57,471 bases of DNA from MedAcidi-G1 sp002713545 (GCA_964013895.1 CAXGYF010000007.1:1-57471), one strand, 5' to 3'. Shown: positions 45,954 to 55,888, counted from the stretch's first letter. The notes: generated from the sequence alone by a model not told the origin. Program-made: numbers and translations.

Positions 45954-46988
45954 ATGGACCTGGGAATGAGCGCAGATCAAGAAGCTATTCAAGATGTTTT
46001 CTCCAGTTTCTTTGCCGCACAGACTGGGCCTGAAAGTGTTAGAAACTCTATGCCTTTAGGGTTTGATCCAAAAGCGTGGGAGCGTCTATCAGAAACCGGG
46101 GCACCGGGAATGGGCGTTTCACTCCCCGCCGGTGGAGGTGCTTCATTATCTGACCTTGTTATTGTTGCCGAAGAAGCGGGAGCCCAAATTGCGCCTCTTC
46201 CTATTATCGATCATGTGGTGGCTTCAAGAATTTTGGAAAAGTTAAACGCACTTGAATCAGAAATTTTGACTGGGAATCTTATAGCAGGCCTAGTCCTTCG
46301 ACCAGTAGAAAACGGGATAGCTAAATCAGTTCCAACAGGTTCTATAGCAAACAGATTAATAGCTTTAGATGAAGACAAGATACTGCTACTAAAAGATGAA
46401 CCTCCTAACAAGTCTTTGCCCAATCACGGTGATCTTCCAATCGCCCACCGTGAAATCAAAAATGCGACTGTCATTGCGGAAGGGGTGGAAGCAACTTCAG
46501 TTTTCAAGAGGGGTTTGCACGAATGGAAAACTCTAATTTCAGCTTTTCTGGTTGGCATAACTCGTAGTTCAATCGAAATGACTGTCAGCTACGTAAAAGA
46601 TCGCCACCAGTTTGGGAAGCCAATTGGCAGTTTTCAATCGATTCAGCATGGATTAGCAGATCTACCAGGTTTATGTGATGGAGCTCGCCTACTAGTGAAT
46701 AAAGCGGCATGGTCAGGAGATAGGGAAATAACTGGAGAAATAAATTTAACTGATAATGAAATTTCTGATTTTGCCACTCTCTCATCTATGTCGCTAATTT
46801 TTGCGGCAGAAACCTCGTTACAGGCGACTGATCGTGGCCTTCATTATCATGGCGGTTACGGTTTTTCAGAAGAATACGATATACAACTTTTTTATCGCAA
46901 AGCTAGGGCTTGGTCTCAAATTATTAATAGCCCTTCGGATGAATGCCTCCATCTAGCAGACCTTCTTCTAGAAGATAAAGAGGGTTGA
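45954..46988 (+). CDS. Acyl-CoA dehydrogenase-like subunit, short form
   Basis: A 344-residue member of the acyl-CoA dehydrogenase family, shorter than the usual 380-400. The C-terminal helix bundle is recognisable (VKDRHQFGKPIGSFQSIQH and HYHGGYGFSEEYDIQLFYRKA). The middle beta domain is reduced, and the C-terminal EGT-type catalytic segment is absent. Next to a full-length relative (46991), it resembles the alpha-beta heteromeric FadE pairs of actinobacterial steroid side-chain degradation, where one partner lacks full catalytic or FAD function. Confidence 0.75.
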   Translation: MDLGMSADQEAIQDVFSSFFAAQTGPESVRNSMPLGFDPKAWERLSETGAPGMGVSLPAGGGASLSDLVIVAEEAGAQIAPLPIIDHVVASRILEKLNALESEILTGNLIAGLVLRPVENGIAKSVPTGSIANRLIALDEDKILLLKDEPPNKSLPNHGDLPIAHREIKNATVIAEGVEATSVFKRGLHEWKTLISAFLVGITRSSIEMTVSYVKDRHQFGKPIGSFQSIQHGLADLPGLCDGARLLVNKAAWSGDREITGEINLTDNEISDFATLSSMSLIFAAETSLQATDRGLHYHGGYGFSEEYDIQLFYRKARAWSQIINSPSDECLHLADLLLEDKEG

Positions 46989-46990
46989 CA

Positions 46991-48151
46991 ATGGATTTTG
47001 AACTCTCAGAAAAAGCAATCGATTTCCGATCCCAAGTCAAAAAATTTATTAGTGAGAATCTCACTACTGAAATAATTTCAAAAATGCATGAAACGGGAAC
47101 ATTCAACGACAAAAGTTTTAATGAATCACTAGCCTCAGAGGGTTTACTGGCAGGAGCGGTCCCAGGTTATGGAGATCGCGATCCAGTCGAGTTGTATCTT
47201 CTTTTCAATGAACTCGAAAAAGCCGGCGCGCCATATGACGGCCTAGCAGTAACAATGTTAGTTGCCGGCGTTATCAATGCTGTTGGAACAGAATTTCACC
47301 ATGAGGAAGTTCTTAATAAGCTGCTTTCTGGAAAACATAATTGTTGCCTCGGTTACAGCGAGCCAGATTACGGATCAGACGTTGCCTCCATCACCACTAA
47401 AGCTGAAAAAATCGGAAATAAGTGGATTATCAATGGACAAAAGATGTGGACGACTATGGCCCATGAATCAGACTGGGTTCTCTTATTAACTCGCACTAAT
47501 TCCGAGGTACCAAAACATAAAGGGATGACAATGTTTCTTGTCCCTATGAATACTCCAGGAATTGAAATCCAACCTGTCGCAACTATGGCTTCAGAAAGAA
47601 CCAATGCAACTTTTTATGACAATGTAGAAGTAGAAGACCAATGGCGTCTAAGTGAAGTAGACGATGGGTGGTCTGTAATGGGAATTGCTTTGGCATTAGA
47701 ACGAGGCGTTATGGGAGGAACTAACCCTGCAGTCCCGCTTTTAAAACATGTAATCAACTGGGCAGAAACTACGTCTTCTAAAAACAAAAGCTTAATGATC
47801 AATAATGCTCTTATGAGAGAACGAATTGCCCGCACAGCGATAATCAACCAAGTGGGACAACTACTAACTCTCAGGGCAGCATGGATAGCTGCAACCGGAG
47901 GAATGCCAGGAGTAGAGGGTTCTATGGCAAAAATATATGCATCTGAAGAATACCAAAAAGTAGTTGGTTGGTTCCAACAAATGGCAGGAGCCGAAGGCCT
48001 TTTAAGTTTCGGTGCGGAAGATGCAGCAGCATCTGGGTGGATTGACTATGACGCTCGACACGCTCCAGTTACAACGATCTATGGGGGAACAAGCGAAATC
48101 AACCGAAATAACATCGCTGAAAGGCATCTTGGCCTTCCACGCAGCCGATAA
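46991..48151 (+). CDS. Acyl-CoA dehydrogenase, partner of the preceding gene
   Basis: 386 residues with GYSEPDYGSDVASI, NGQKMWTTMAHESDW and a C-terminal YGGTSEINRNNIAERHLGLP. The C-terminal motif has Gly rather than Glu at the usual catalytic position, as in FadE enzymes that place the base elsewhere. A TTG at 46985 is possible. The ATG at 46991 is preferred because GAGGG lies six bases upstream. With the preceding gene it probably forms a heteromeric complex. Confidence 0.8.
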   Translation: MDFELSEKAIDFRSQVKKFISENLTTEIISKMHETGTFNDKSFNESLASEGLLAGAVPGYGDRDPVELYLLFNELEKAGAPYDGLAVTMLVAGVINAVGTEFHHEEVLNKLLSGKHNCCLGYSEPDYGSDVASITTKAEKIGNKWIINGQKMWTTMAHESDWVLLLTRTNSEVPKHKGMTMFLVPMNTPGIEIQPVATMASERTNATFYDNVEVEDQWRLSEVDDGWSVMGIALALERGVMGGTNPAVPLLKHVINWAETTSSKNKSLMINNALMRERIARTAIINQVGQLLTLRAAWIAATGGMPGVEGSMAKIYASEEYQKVVGWFQQMAGAEGLLSFGAEDAAASGWIDYDARHAPVTTIYGGTSEINRNNIAERHLGLPRSR

Positions 48152-48253
48152 AAAAATTTATTAGAAAATCTTAGATAAGGACTAGACTGGTATTGATCCC
48201 AAGGGTCCCTACTTCCCGTTTTATAGCCGGTTGTAGCGCACTGAGGAGGAAAA

Positions 48254-49456
48254 ATGAAAATTCTTATAGCTGATGAACTACCACAGGACAAAATTGAAGT
48301 CCTACGTGAAAAGGGCTATGAATGCATCGTCGAACCTGACCTGAAAGCTGAGCAGATACCAGAAAGAATCTCTGGTATCGAGATTCTTGTCGTTAGAAGC
48401 ACAAAAGTACTTTCCGAAGTTTTCGACAAATCTGATTCTCTTGGACTTGTTGTTCGTTCAGGTGCTGGAATTAACACAATCGACTGCCAAGGGGCAGCAG
48501 ATTCGGGAATTTATGTATGCAATGTGCCCGGAACAAATTCAATCGCAGTGGCAGAACTAACTATGGGCCTTATCCTTGCAATCGATCGCCATATCCCATC
48601 TGCTACATCTGATCTGAAAGAAAACAGATGGAATAAAAAAATCTATAGTGACGCTGAAGGACTATTTGGCAAAACTCTTGGGATTGTGGGATTAGGTGAA
48701 ATTGGTTTAGCAGTAGCCGAAAGAGCCCGTTCTTTTGGAATAACAGTTCTTGCAAAAAAAGCTTCACGGAAACCTGAGACAGAATCGAAAATCCGCTCAA
48801 ATGGTATAAAACTCGTCGACACTATTGAAGAACTAATTAGTGAATCAGATATGATCTCTATCCATCTCCCAAGTAAATCCGAAACAAAAAATTTCGTTGA
48901 CGAAGATTTTTTGAAACTTATGAAACCTAATTCGATCCTAATCAATACAAGTCGTGGGGAAGTTGTTGATGAGGCTGCTCTAATTGCATCTCTTAACGAA
49001 AAAAATATTAGGGCAGGTCTGGACGTTTTTTGCAACGAACCAACTACGGGAACAGGAAACTTTTCGTCTGAACTAGCCCAACATCCAAATGTTATAGGGA
49101 CTCACCACATAGGCGCCTCTACACAACAAGCCCAAAACGCAACGGTAGAAGAAACAATTCGCGTTATAGATGCATTTCGCGAAGGAAATGTAATCAACTG
49201 TGTGAATATAGCTAAAGAACGCGTGGGGACCTCGACGCTGACTATTAGACACTATGACAAGGTCGGAGTCTTAGCTGAAGTGTTCGCAATTCTGAGAAAA
49301 GAAGACCTAAACGTAGAAACAATGGAAAATAAAATTTTCGAAGGTTCGAAAGCTGCATTGGCAATTATCGACGTTTCAGGGGACGTTTCAGAAACTGCAC
49401 TTACTCATCTTAGAAAAATAGATCACATCATTCACGTCCAATCAAGCAACCGCTGA
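48254..49456 (+). CDS. serA: D-3-phosphoglycerate dehydrogenase-like enzyme with ACT domain
   Basis: A 400-residue D-2-hydroxyacid dehydrogenase. NAD motif GIVGLGEIG, with the catalytic Arg in INTSRGEVVDE, Glu in VFCNEP and His in GTHHIGAS. The last 80 residues form an ACT-like regulatory domain (LTIRHYDKVGVLAEVF). It would oxidise 3-phosphoglycerate in serine biosynthesis. A strong GAGGAGG precedes the ATG. The DUF1015 gene follows 2 bases later, a frequent serA neighbour, which supports the serine assignment. Other 2-hydroxyacids cannot be excluded. Confidence 0.8.
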   Translation: MKILIADELPQDKIEVLREKGYECIVEPDLKAEQIPERISGIEILVVRSTKVLSEVFDKSDSLGLVVRSGAGINTIDCQGAADSGIYVCNVPGTNSIAVAELTMGLILAIDRHIPSATSDLKENRWNKKIYSDAEGLFGKTLGIVGLGEIGLAVAERARSFGITVLAKKASRKPETESKIRSNGIKLVDTIEELISESDMISIHLPSKSETKNFVDEDFLKLMKPNSILINTSRGEVVDEAALIASLNEKNIRAGLDVFCNEPTTGTGNFSSELAQHPNVIGTHHIGASTQQAQNATVEETIRVIDAFREGNVINCVNIAKERVGTSTLTIRHYDKVGVLAEVFAILRKEDLNVETMENKIFEGSKAALAIIDVSGDVSETALTHLRKIDHIIHVQSSNR

Positions 49457-49458
49457 TT

Positions 49459-50691
49459 ATGTCGAGATTAAAAGGATTTCCAGGTCTTATTATCAAACCT
49501 GAGTGGGTAGAAAAAGTAACCACCGGTCCATACGATGCCTATACTCCTGAACAAAGACAAGTGATTACTTCCGAAAATCCTTTCAGTTTCCTAAATGTCA
49601 CCCGATCATTTGAAGACCTACCTACCGAAAAACAAAACGATATCGAAGGACTCCTAAATGACTGTAAAGAGGCGATGGACCATCTTTATGAAACTAACGT
49701 GTACCAGACTTTTGACGAGCCGTCTCTTTTTATTTATAGAATCGATATTCCTCACAATGGAAAGACTCATTCACAAACAGGGATTGTCGGCTTAGTTCCA
49801 GTTGAAGACACCGGAAGTTTACGAATTCTTAAACATGAAGAAGTGAGACCTGAACGTTCTGATCTGATGTCACGTCACCTTGTAACAGTTGAAGCTTCAT
49901 CAAGTCCGATTTCCTTGACGTGTAAGAATGATGAACAACTAAACAAAGCCATAAATAATTGCACTTCAAATAACCCAGTTCTAATAACTGAGGATAGTGA
50001 AATGAAACAGACTATTTGGAGAGTTGCTGGCGAAACAGCAAGAGAACTATCAGAACTAGTAAACAATAAAACTTTGTATATAACTGATGGGCATCATCGA
50101 ATGGCTGCTGCCGAAGAGGCTCTGAAAAAATCAAAGAATCACAACAAAGCTTTGGAATCAACGCTGGCGGTACTCTTTCCAGACGATGAGATGTTGGTTC
50201 TGCCCTTTCATCGAAGAGTAGGTGACATTGAAAATAGAAGCAGTCAGGAACTCTTGAAGTCAATTAATTCGGTGTGTGAAATTGAAAAGTCTGAAGACTT
50301 TTCACCTAAGCAAGATGGAGAAGTTGCGCTCTATATAGATGGTCAGAACTACCAGATGCTTCTTCCAAAATCTAACAGAAATAATTTAGTTGATCAGCTA
50401 GATGTCGCGAGATTGCAAGAACACATACTTTCTCCAATTTTTGGAGTTGTTAATCCTGGAACTCATAAATTAATAGACTATGTGCCAGGTCCTCTGGGGG
50501 TAGATGTTGTGAAAGAACGTTGCGACAAGGATTCATGGGTCGGATTTATAATGCACCCATTGAACATCAAAAATCTGATGGACGTTGCGGAAGCTGGAGA
50601 GTTAATGCCGCCCAAGTCTTCATACCTTATGCCTAAACCGAGATCCGGCGTGTTTGTTAGAGATCTAAATAGGGAAAATAATATTCAATAA
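49459..50691 (+). CDS. DUF1015-family protein
   Basis: A 410-residue protein of the DUF1015 family. It begins FPGLIIKPEWVEKVTTGPYDAY and contains the signature YITDGHHRMAAAEEA and VLPFHRRV. The DGHHR motif recalls the active site of ParB/sulfiredoxin-like kinases such as free-serine kinase SerK. Together with coupling to serA, that suggests a role in serine or phosphoserine metabolism. This is inference; no activity is established from the sequence. Confidence 0.75.
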   Translation: MSRLKGFPGLIIKPEWVEKVTTGPYDAYTPEQRQVITSENPFSFLNVTRSFEDLPTEKQNDIEGLLNDCKEAMDHLYETNVYQTFDEPSLFIYRIDIPHNGKTHSQTGIVGLVPVEDTGSLRILKHEEVRPERSDLMSRHLVTVEASSSPISLTCKNDEQLNKAINNCTSNNPVLITEDSEMKQTIWRVAGETARELSELVNNKTLYITDGHHRMAAAEEALKKSKNHNKALESTLAVLFPDDEMLVLPFHRRVGDIENRSSQELLKSINSVCEIEKSEDFSPKQDGEVALYIDGQNYQMLLPKSNRNNLVDQLDVARLQEHILSPIFGVVNPGTHKLIDYVPGPLGVDVVKERCDKDSWVGFIMHPLNIKNLMDVAEAGELMPPKSSYLMPKPRSGVFVRDLNRENNIQ

Positions 50692-50704
50692 ACGTTTGAA
50701 TTGT

Positions 50705-51682
50705 CTAAGCTTCTCGCCTATTGCGAATTTCAGCAGTAATGGCCGGTATGACTTCATGAAGGTCGCCTAAAACTGCATAGCCTGCTTTAGTGACCATGTT
50801 TGCTTCAGGGTCGGTATTTATTGCGAGTATATTTTTTGCTGCCATTGCGCCCACCCAATGTTGAATTGCCCCAGAAATACCGCTAGCGATATAGATTTCT
50901 GGTGCGATTCGAGTCCCAGTCTGACCCACCTGATCACTGTGAGGGCGCCAACCGTTATTGGTTACTGCGCGTGAGCAACCAACTACTCCACCAATTTCTT
51001 CCGCGAGTTCTTCAAGTGAAGCAAATCCTTCTGCAGATCCCACGCCTCTTCCTCCACCAACTACGACTGGTGCGGTGGTTAACGTAATCCCATGTGTTCG
51101 CACAACACGATCTACTACAAGTGTTCTTGTTAACTGGGGATCTAAATCAGGTTCAAAATCGACGACACTCCCACCCCCAGAAGCAGACAGAGCTTCAGGG
51201 TCAATCGAATGATGTTCAACAGAGAATATTTGTACTTCTGCATTTGATGTTACGTCTTCAAGTAGTGACCCACCCCACTGAATCCTTGTTGCCGAAGATG
51301 AAACACCATCTATTTCGATCTTTCGACAGTTAGCCAAAAAGGGCATCTCTAAACGAGCGGCTACATGGGCTAAAACTTCATTACCTCGATCAGTGCCACT
51401 TGAAACAATGATTTTCGCTGAATTTTCATTTGCAATCTGCGTTAATGTCTCACTCCAAATCTCTGGCCCATAATCAGTTAAACATTCATGTGTCGCTACA
51501 TTTACTATCTCAACTCCAAAAGAAATAATCGATTTCGCTGCCTCTTCAGCTCCTTCGCCAATAAGAACTGCTTGTAAAGAAATATTTTCATTTTCAGAAA
51601 TAGGTTTTGCAAAAGTTAGAGCTTCATACGCTGAATCTGATACAACACCGCGATCATGATCACAAAGAACTAAAAGTGTCAT
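50705..51682 (-). CDS. etfA: Electron transfer flavoprotein alpha subunit
   Basis: A 325-residue ETF subunit that binds FAD and carries electrons from flavoprotein dehydrogenases to the respiratory chain. The C-terminal domain shows GGRGVGSAEGF, GCSRAVTNNGW, SDQVGQTGTRIAPEIYI and GISGAIQHWVG, the standard EtfA signature. Its start overlaps the etfB stop by ATGA. Electron sources here include the dimethylglycine dehydrogenase upstream and the acyl-CoA dehydrogenases. Confidence 0.95.
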   Translation of the reverse strand: MTLLVLCDHDRGVVSDSAYEALTFAKPISENENISLQAVLIGEGAEEAAKSIISFGVEIVNVATHECLTDYGPEIWSETLTQIANENSAKIIVSSGTDRGNEVLAHVAARLEMPFLANCRKIEIDGVSSSATRIQWGGSLLEDVTSNAEVQIFSVEHHSIDPEALSASGGGSVVDFEPDLDPQLTRTLVVDRVVRTHGITLTTAPVVVGGGRGVGSAEGFASLEELAEEIGGVVGCSRAVTNNGWRPHSDQVGQTGTRIAPEIYIASGISGAIQHWVGAMAAKNILAINTDPEANMVTKAGYAVLGDLHEVIPAITAEIRNRREA

Positions 51683-52446
51683 TGGAGTACCCCCAGTTCT
51701 TCTAAAAGGTCAACAATTGCAGGTGCCGCCTCGGGGCCATTTCCTAAAATAACTGTTTCGCTAACTTGTTCTTCTGGACGATGAAGCTTGTTTCTTTGTT
51801 GACTTCCATTTTCGGCTGAAAATTCTAATGTTCTAAGTTCTGCTTTCTTTGAGGCTAAACGGCCTTTCATCGTCGGATAACGAGGTAAATTTATTCCCTC
51901 TTTGACCCCTAAAGCTGCTGGTAGCGGCAACTTATAAACTTCGAATCCGCCATCGATCTCTCTGTGAGCTTCCACTTCATGATCTGATATTTCAATATTT
52001 TTAATACCATTTACCATTGGTCTTTCCAGGCGGTGCGCCACGCGTATTCCTACTTGAAAGCCCCCAGAATTTGCTGATTCATTTCCGAAAAGAATCAAGT
52101 CAAATACGCCTTCAGAAGCTTCGATTCCAATAATTGCCTTAGTTAATGCATTCGCCGTTTTCTGTGGGTCCCAATCCGGTTCGTCTATCGGTAGAAGAAC
52201 TAAATTATTAACCCCAACACTTGCTGCATATCTGAGTTGCTCTTCAGCAGCTTCAGGTCCCAGTGTAATTACAGTGACTTCACCGTCATGAGTTTCTGCT
52301 ATTTGAACTGCTTCTTCAACAGCGCACTCTTCATGGGGACTAGTTGTAAATCCCAAATGTGTAGAATCCACTTCGAACCCATCTTCTGTAACATTTATTC
52401 TTGCTCCTGGCGCTGGCACCCGTTTAACACAAACAAGAATTTTCAA
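51679..52446 (-). CDS. etfB: Electron transfer flavoprotein beta subunit
   Basis: A 255-residue ETF beta subunit. It begins MKILVCVKRVPAPG and contains SPHEECAVEEAVQIAE, plus a C-terminal PRYPTMKGRLASKK segment typical of EtfB. The start is a TTG, 6 bases after the stop of the dimethylglycine dehydrogenase fusion. It is presumably a dedicated or shared electron acceptor for that enzyme. Confidence 0.95.
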   Translation of the reverse strand: MKILVCVKRVPAPGARINVTEDGFEVDSTHLGFTTSPHEECAVEEAVQIAETHDGEVTVITLGPEAAEEQLRYAASVGVNNLVLLPIDEPDWDPQKTANALTKAIIGIEASEGVFDLILFGNESANSGGFQVGIRVAHRLERPMVNGIKNIEISDHEVEAHREIDGGFEVYKLPLPAALGVKEGINLPRYPTMKGRLASKKAELRTLEFSAENGSQQRNKLHRPEEQVSETVILGNGPEAAPAIVDLLEELGVLQ

Positions 52447-52452
52447 TTCAAA

Positions 52453-54975
52453 TCAACCCTTCATCCTTAAATCATCTGGATCAAATATTCCTCCAGATCC
52501 TACGACTGCAACTTCCACAGGAAAAACCTCATTCATATACATGACCCGTAGCTTGGTTCCTTCCACTGCATATTCCGGAGGAAGGTAGGACATCAAAACA
52601 TATTCTCCAACTGACGGTGCGTTTCCAGCTGTTGTAACTCGTGAAACTCGACCTTTTGAATCAACAATTCGATCGTTATCAAGAGTTAAAATTGGCTCAT
52701 TACCACCTTGCATATAGCGCTGCCTTCCTTGAGAATCAGTCAAATCGTCAACGGTTAAAGTGCAAAGAATGGCAGATGGATCTTCATCACGCATTTTTAA
52801 GTAAGCATCTTTGCCAATGAAGTCAGCTGCTTTTACTTTCGGTCTTGCTAAACCAGCTTCAACTGGATTGTATTCAGATTCAAGTTCTGCCCCCATTAGT
52901 CTGTAACTCTTTTCCATTCTTCCCGTGAGACCGTAAACCCCAATACCTACGGGGACTATCCCATATCCCTGACCAGTTTCCCAAAGAGCGTCCCACAAAG
53001 CTGGACCATCTTCCCAAGATGTATAAATCTCCCATCCTGTGTCCCCTACGTATGAAATTCGGAAAAGACTACATTCAACCTCTGCAACCTCTGCATCAAC
53101 CACATGACCATATGGGGAACCCTCTTGGGATAAATCTAAGTTTGTCAACTGTTGCAAAACTTCCGGTGCTCTTGGACCCCATAATCCAATTGTGCATATT
53201 TCTCTGGTTTTATCCGTAATGACAACCGAACCATCTCTGGGCATATGTTTACGCATCCAAAAAGAATCTCGACCGCCATCAAAAGCGCCGGTAACAACTC
53301 GTACATGCTCTTCCCCAAGACGCATCATCGTTAAATCAGAATGGAAGCCTCCGTTCTGTGCGAGCCAAGGTGTATACACAGCTCTACCTACTGGAACATC
53401 TATTTTATTAACCGCCAAATACTCGGCGTATTCAACTGTGCCTGGGCCTGTGATATCAAATATTTGGAATGCACTTAAATCTACCATTCCAACATTTTCA
53501 CGAAGTGCCAAATGCTCTGCATTGATGATGGGAGACCACCATCTGCTATCCCATTCTGCCTCTCGCTCTTTAATTCCATACTTATCAACTAATGGCGCAT
53601 TGTGTTCATACCACTGAGGTCGTTCCCACACACGAGCTTCATAAAAAACTGCTCCAAGTTTTTCCTCTCGTGAGTAAAATGGACTTTTTGCCTGCCCCCT
53701 ATTACTTTCCCACTGCTCACTAGGGTGAACGATTCCATACGTTTTGTTGAAATGCTCTGTAGCACGTGCACAAATATGGTCGTAATCTCGCTCTTCGGGA
53801 TATAAGCGCGCTATATCGGATCCATGGGGATCCGTAAGATGCGGATACCCGTAAGTCATCCACTCGGCAATAAGTTGAGCAATACTGGGACCTTCTTTAA
53901 CCCAAACAGCTGCTGCAGACCACAAGTTTTCTACTTCAACTGTTTCACCAAGCACTGGCATTGCATCTGGTGTTAATGACAAAAGTCCATCTATTGCATA
54001 CTTTATTTCTGCATCACCAAGCATGTCCATCAATTCAATAGCTTGTTCCATCTGAGGATCAAAGTCTTCTTGACTCAGTGGTAACTCTGTTGGAGATAAA
54101 GCAGCTTCTTCATTAGAGGGAATAGAATCCGGATGATGAAGAATTGCCCTGTGGGCATAAGACCCTACCTCCATTGAACCAGCTGTCTGACGCTCATAAC
54201 AAAAAGTATCCATATCACGGACAATTGGATAGCCGATTTCGTTATTTGTTTCCGCAAGTACGTCTATTGGTCCCACGTCAGCCATCTGGTGGACTGCAGG
54301 AGTTAACGGAATTGTTGCTCCTGCCATATTTGCAACCCGATTAGACCAGACTCCACACGCAATAACCACATATTCTGCTTCGATGCGTCCTCTCGTTGTA
54401 ACTACAGCCGTTACCTTTGAGATGCCAACCTGATCTTCAGCCGTTTCAACATCCAAAACTTCAGTATTCGCAAAAACTTCGAGGTTTCCGGCTTGTTGAG
54501 CTTTTTGTCTCATTTTGGTTCCTGTTTCCAACGAATCAACTACAGAAACGCTGGGGGTGTAAAAACCCCCAATTATGACTTCTTCATTTATAAAAGGAAC
54601 CATCTCCTTAACTTGTTCTGGAGTTAGGAGCTTAGATTCGATGCCCCAAGCTGTTGCGGAAGTCATCCTCCGCCTGAATTCTTCGAGACGAACCTCATCA
54701 CGCGCTACTTCTATTCCCCCTGGAACGGTCTGCATCCCAAGTGCCCCATACTGCCGCTGGGACTCATAGGTTAGAAAAGCCATTTCTTTGTTGTGGTCTA
54801 CTGGGAAAATAAAATTTGATGCGTGACCAGTTGACCCACCGGGGTTTGGCAAAGGACCCTTATCTATTTGAACAATATCAGTCCAACCTAAATCAGATAA
54901 ATGACCTACTAGACAGTTTCCTACAATTCCCGCCCCAATAACGACTACTTTTGCATTTTCGGGAAAATCACTCAC
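52453..54975 (-). CDS. Dimethylglycine dehydrogenase-like FAD-GcvT fusion (copy 2)
   Basis: 840 residues. The FAD domain begins VVVIGAGIVGNCLVGHL; GGSTGHASNF places His51 where dimethylglycine dehydrogenases attach FAD covalently. A GcvT domain follows from about residue 430, with LALRENVGMVDLSAF and a C-terminal barrel ending near GSGGIFDPDDL. It diverges clearly from the copy at 40302, so the two probably act on different methylated amines or steps. It starts with GTG behind AGGAGT and heads an operon with etfB and etfA, a direct electron-transfer link. Confidence 0.85.
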   Translation of the reverse strand: MSDFPENAKVVVIGAGIVGNCLVGHLSDLGWTDIVQIDKGPLPNPGGSTGHASNFIFPVDHNKEMAFLTYESQRQYGALGMQTVPGGIEVARDEVRLEEFRRRMTSATAWGIESKLLTPEQVKEMVPFINEEVIIGGFYTPSVSVVDSLETGTKMRQKAQQAGNLEVFANTEVLDVETAEDQVGISKVTAVVTTRGRIEAEYVVIACGVWSNRVANMAGATIPLTPAVHQMADVGPIDVLAETNNEIGYPIVRDMDTFCYERQTAGSMEVGSYAHRAILHHPDSIPSNEEAALSPTELPLSQEDFDPQMEQAIELMDMLGDAEIKYAIDGLLSLTPDAMPVLGETVEVENLWSAAAVWVKEGPSIAQLIAEWMTYGYPHLTDPHGSDIARLYPEERDYDHICARATEHFNKTYGIVHPSEQWESNRGQAKSPFYSREEKLGAVFYEARVWERPQWYEHNAPLVDKYGIKEREAEWDSRWWSPIINAEHLALRENVGMVDLSAFQIFDITGPGTVEYAEYLAVNKIDVPVGRAVYTPWLAQNGGFHSDLTMMRLGEEHVRVVTGAFDGGRDSFWMRKHMPRDGSVVITDKTREICTIGLWGPRAPEVLQQLTNLDLSQEGSPYGHVVDAEVAEVECSLFRISYVGDTGWEIYTSWEDGPALWDALWETGQGYGIVPVGIGVYGLTGRMEKSYRLMGAELESEYNPVEAGLARPKVKAADFIGKDAYLKMRDEDPSAILCTLTVDDLTDSQGRQRYMQGGNEPILTLDNDRIVDSKGRVSRVTTAGNAPSVGEYVLMSYLPPEYAVEGTKLRVMYMNEVFPVEVAVVGSGGIFDPDDLRMKG

Positions 54976-55108
54976 TCTTACTCCTAAATATCAACTCGAA
55001 ACCATTAACTTATCTGCTTAGATCCTCGCAAATAAACAAAACCCGCAATGAAACGAACGAGAAATGTTACCTAATTTATTGTAAATCTCTTCGATCCAGC
55101 GAAAGTAT

Positions 55109-55855
55109 TTATTTTTTATGCATTAACTCCTTAGACATTTTTTTTGCTTGATTAACTAATAGGTCAGAAATAGTCTTTTTCATTGATTTCTCAGGAAAGC
55201 GATAACTGGGACCATGAACATGAAGAGCTCCCAATATATTTCCATCTTCTGCAAAGACCGGAGCGGCAATAGAATTTATACCATCAGAAAACTCTTCCAT
55301 GCACCAACAAAATCCATCTAATTTGATTCTTTCCAAACGATTCATTATCTCAGACTTATTCACAACTGTCTTAGGTGTGTATCGTTCCAGTTTTCTATCC
55401 AAAAATCCTCGAACAGCTTTTTTAGGCCAATGAGCTAAAATCACCAAACCTGATGGAACTACATGCATCGGAAGACGGGTCCCGGTCCAATCGCGTATCT
55501 GAACCGGATTAGCAGAATTAACTTGTCCAACATACTGAACCTCATATCCAGATGGAATTGACAAACCTGTATTTTCAAAAAGTTGATCTACCAAACTGAC
55601 CATATGAGGTCTGGCTATGACCAAAAGACTTTCTGCCTTATTCGCTTGAGCTGACATTTGGAGAATTCTTGGACCAAGCTTGTACTCATAACCATCATCT
55701 ACTCTTTCTACAGCATCTGAATCTTCAAGTGCAGCTAAAAGACGCGCAACCGTAGAAGTCGGTAATTCTACGCGTCTAGATAAATCGCTGATTCCTCCAG
55801 GTTTTTCGGCTAATTTTCTGAGAATTAAAAAAGCTCGATCAATACTTTGAACCAT
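55109..55855 (-). CDS. IclR-family transcriptional regulator
   Basis: 248 residues. N-terminal winged helix (SIDRAFLILRKLAEKPGGIS, then LPTSTVARLLAAL), followed by the IclR effector-binding domain (GCW-like segment DGFCWCMEEFSDGINSIAAPVF). IclR proteins respond to small catabolic acids. It lies between the dimethylglycine dehydrogenase operon and the divergent corrinoid gene, so it probably controls one or both. Two matching palindromes in its upstream region are candidate operators. Confidence 0.9.
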   Translation of the reverse strand: MVQSIDRAFLILRKLAEKPGGISDLSRRVELPTSTVARLLAALEDSDAVERVDDGYEYKLGPRILQMSAQANKAESLLVIARPHMVSLVDQLFENTGLSIPSGYEVQYVGQVNSANPVQIRDWTGTRLPMHVVPSGLVILAHWPKKAVRGFLDRKLERYTPKTVVNKSEIMNRLERIKLDGFCWCMEEFSDGINSIAAPVFAEDGNILGALHVHGPSYRFPEKSMKKTISDLLVNQAKKMSKELMHKK

Positions 55856-55888
55856 ATTACTTGGACCTCTTCAAACGATATAAATAGT

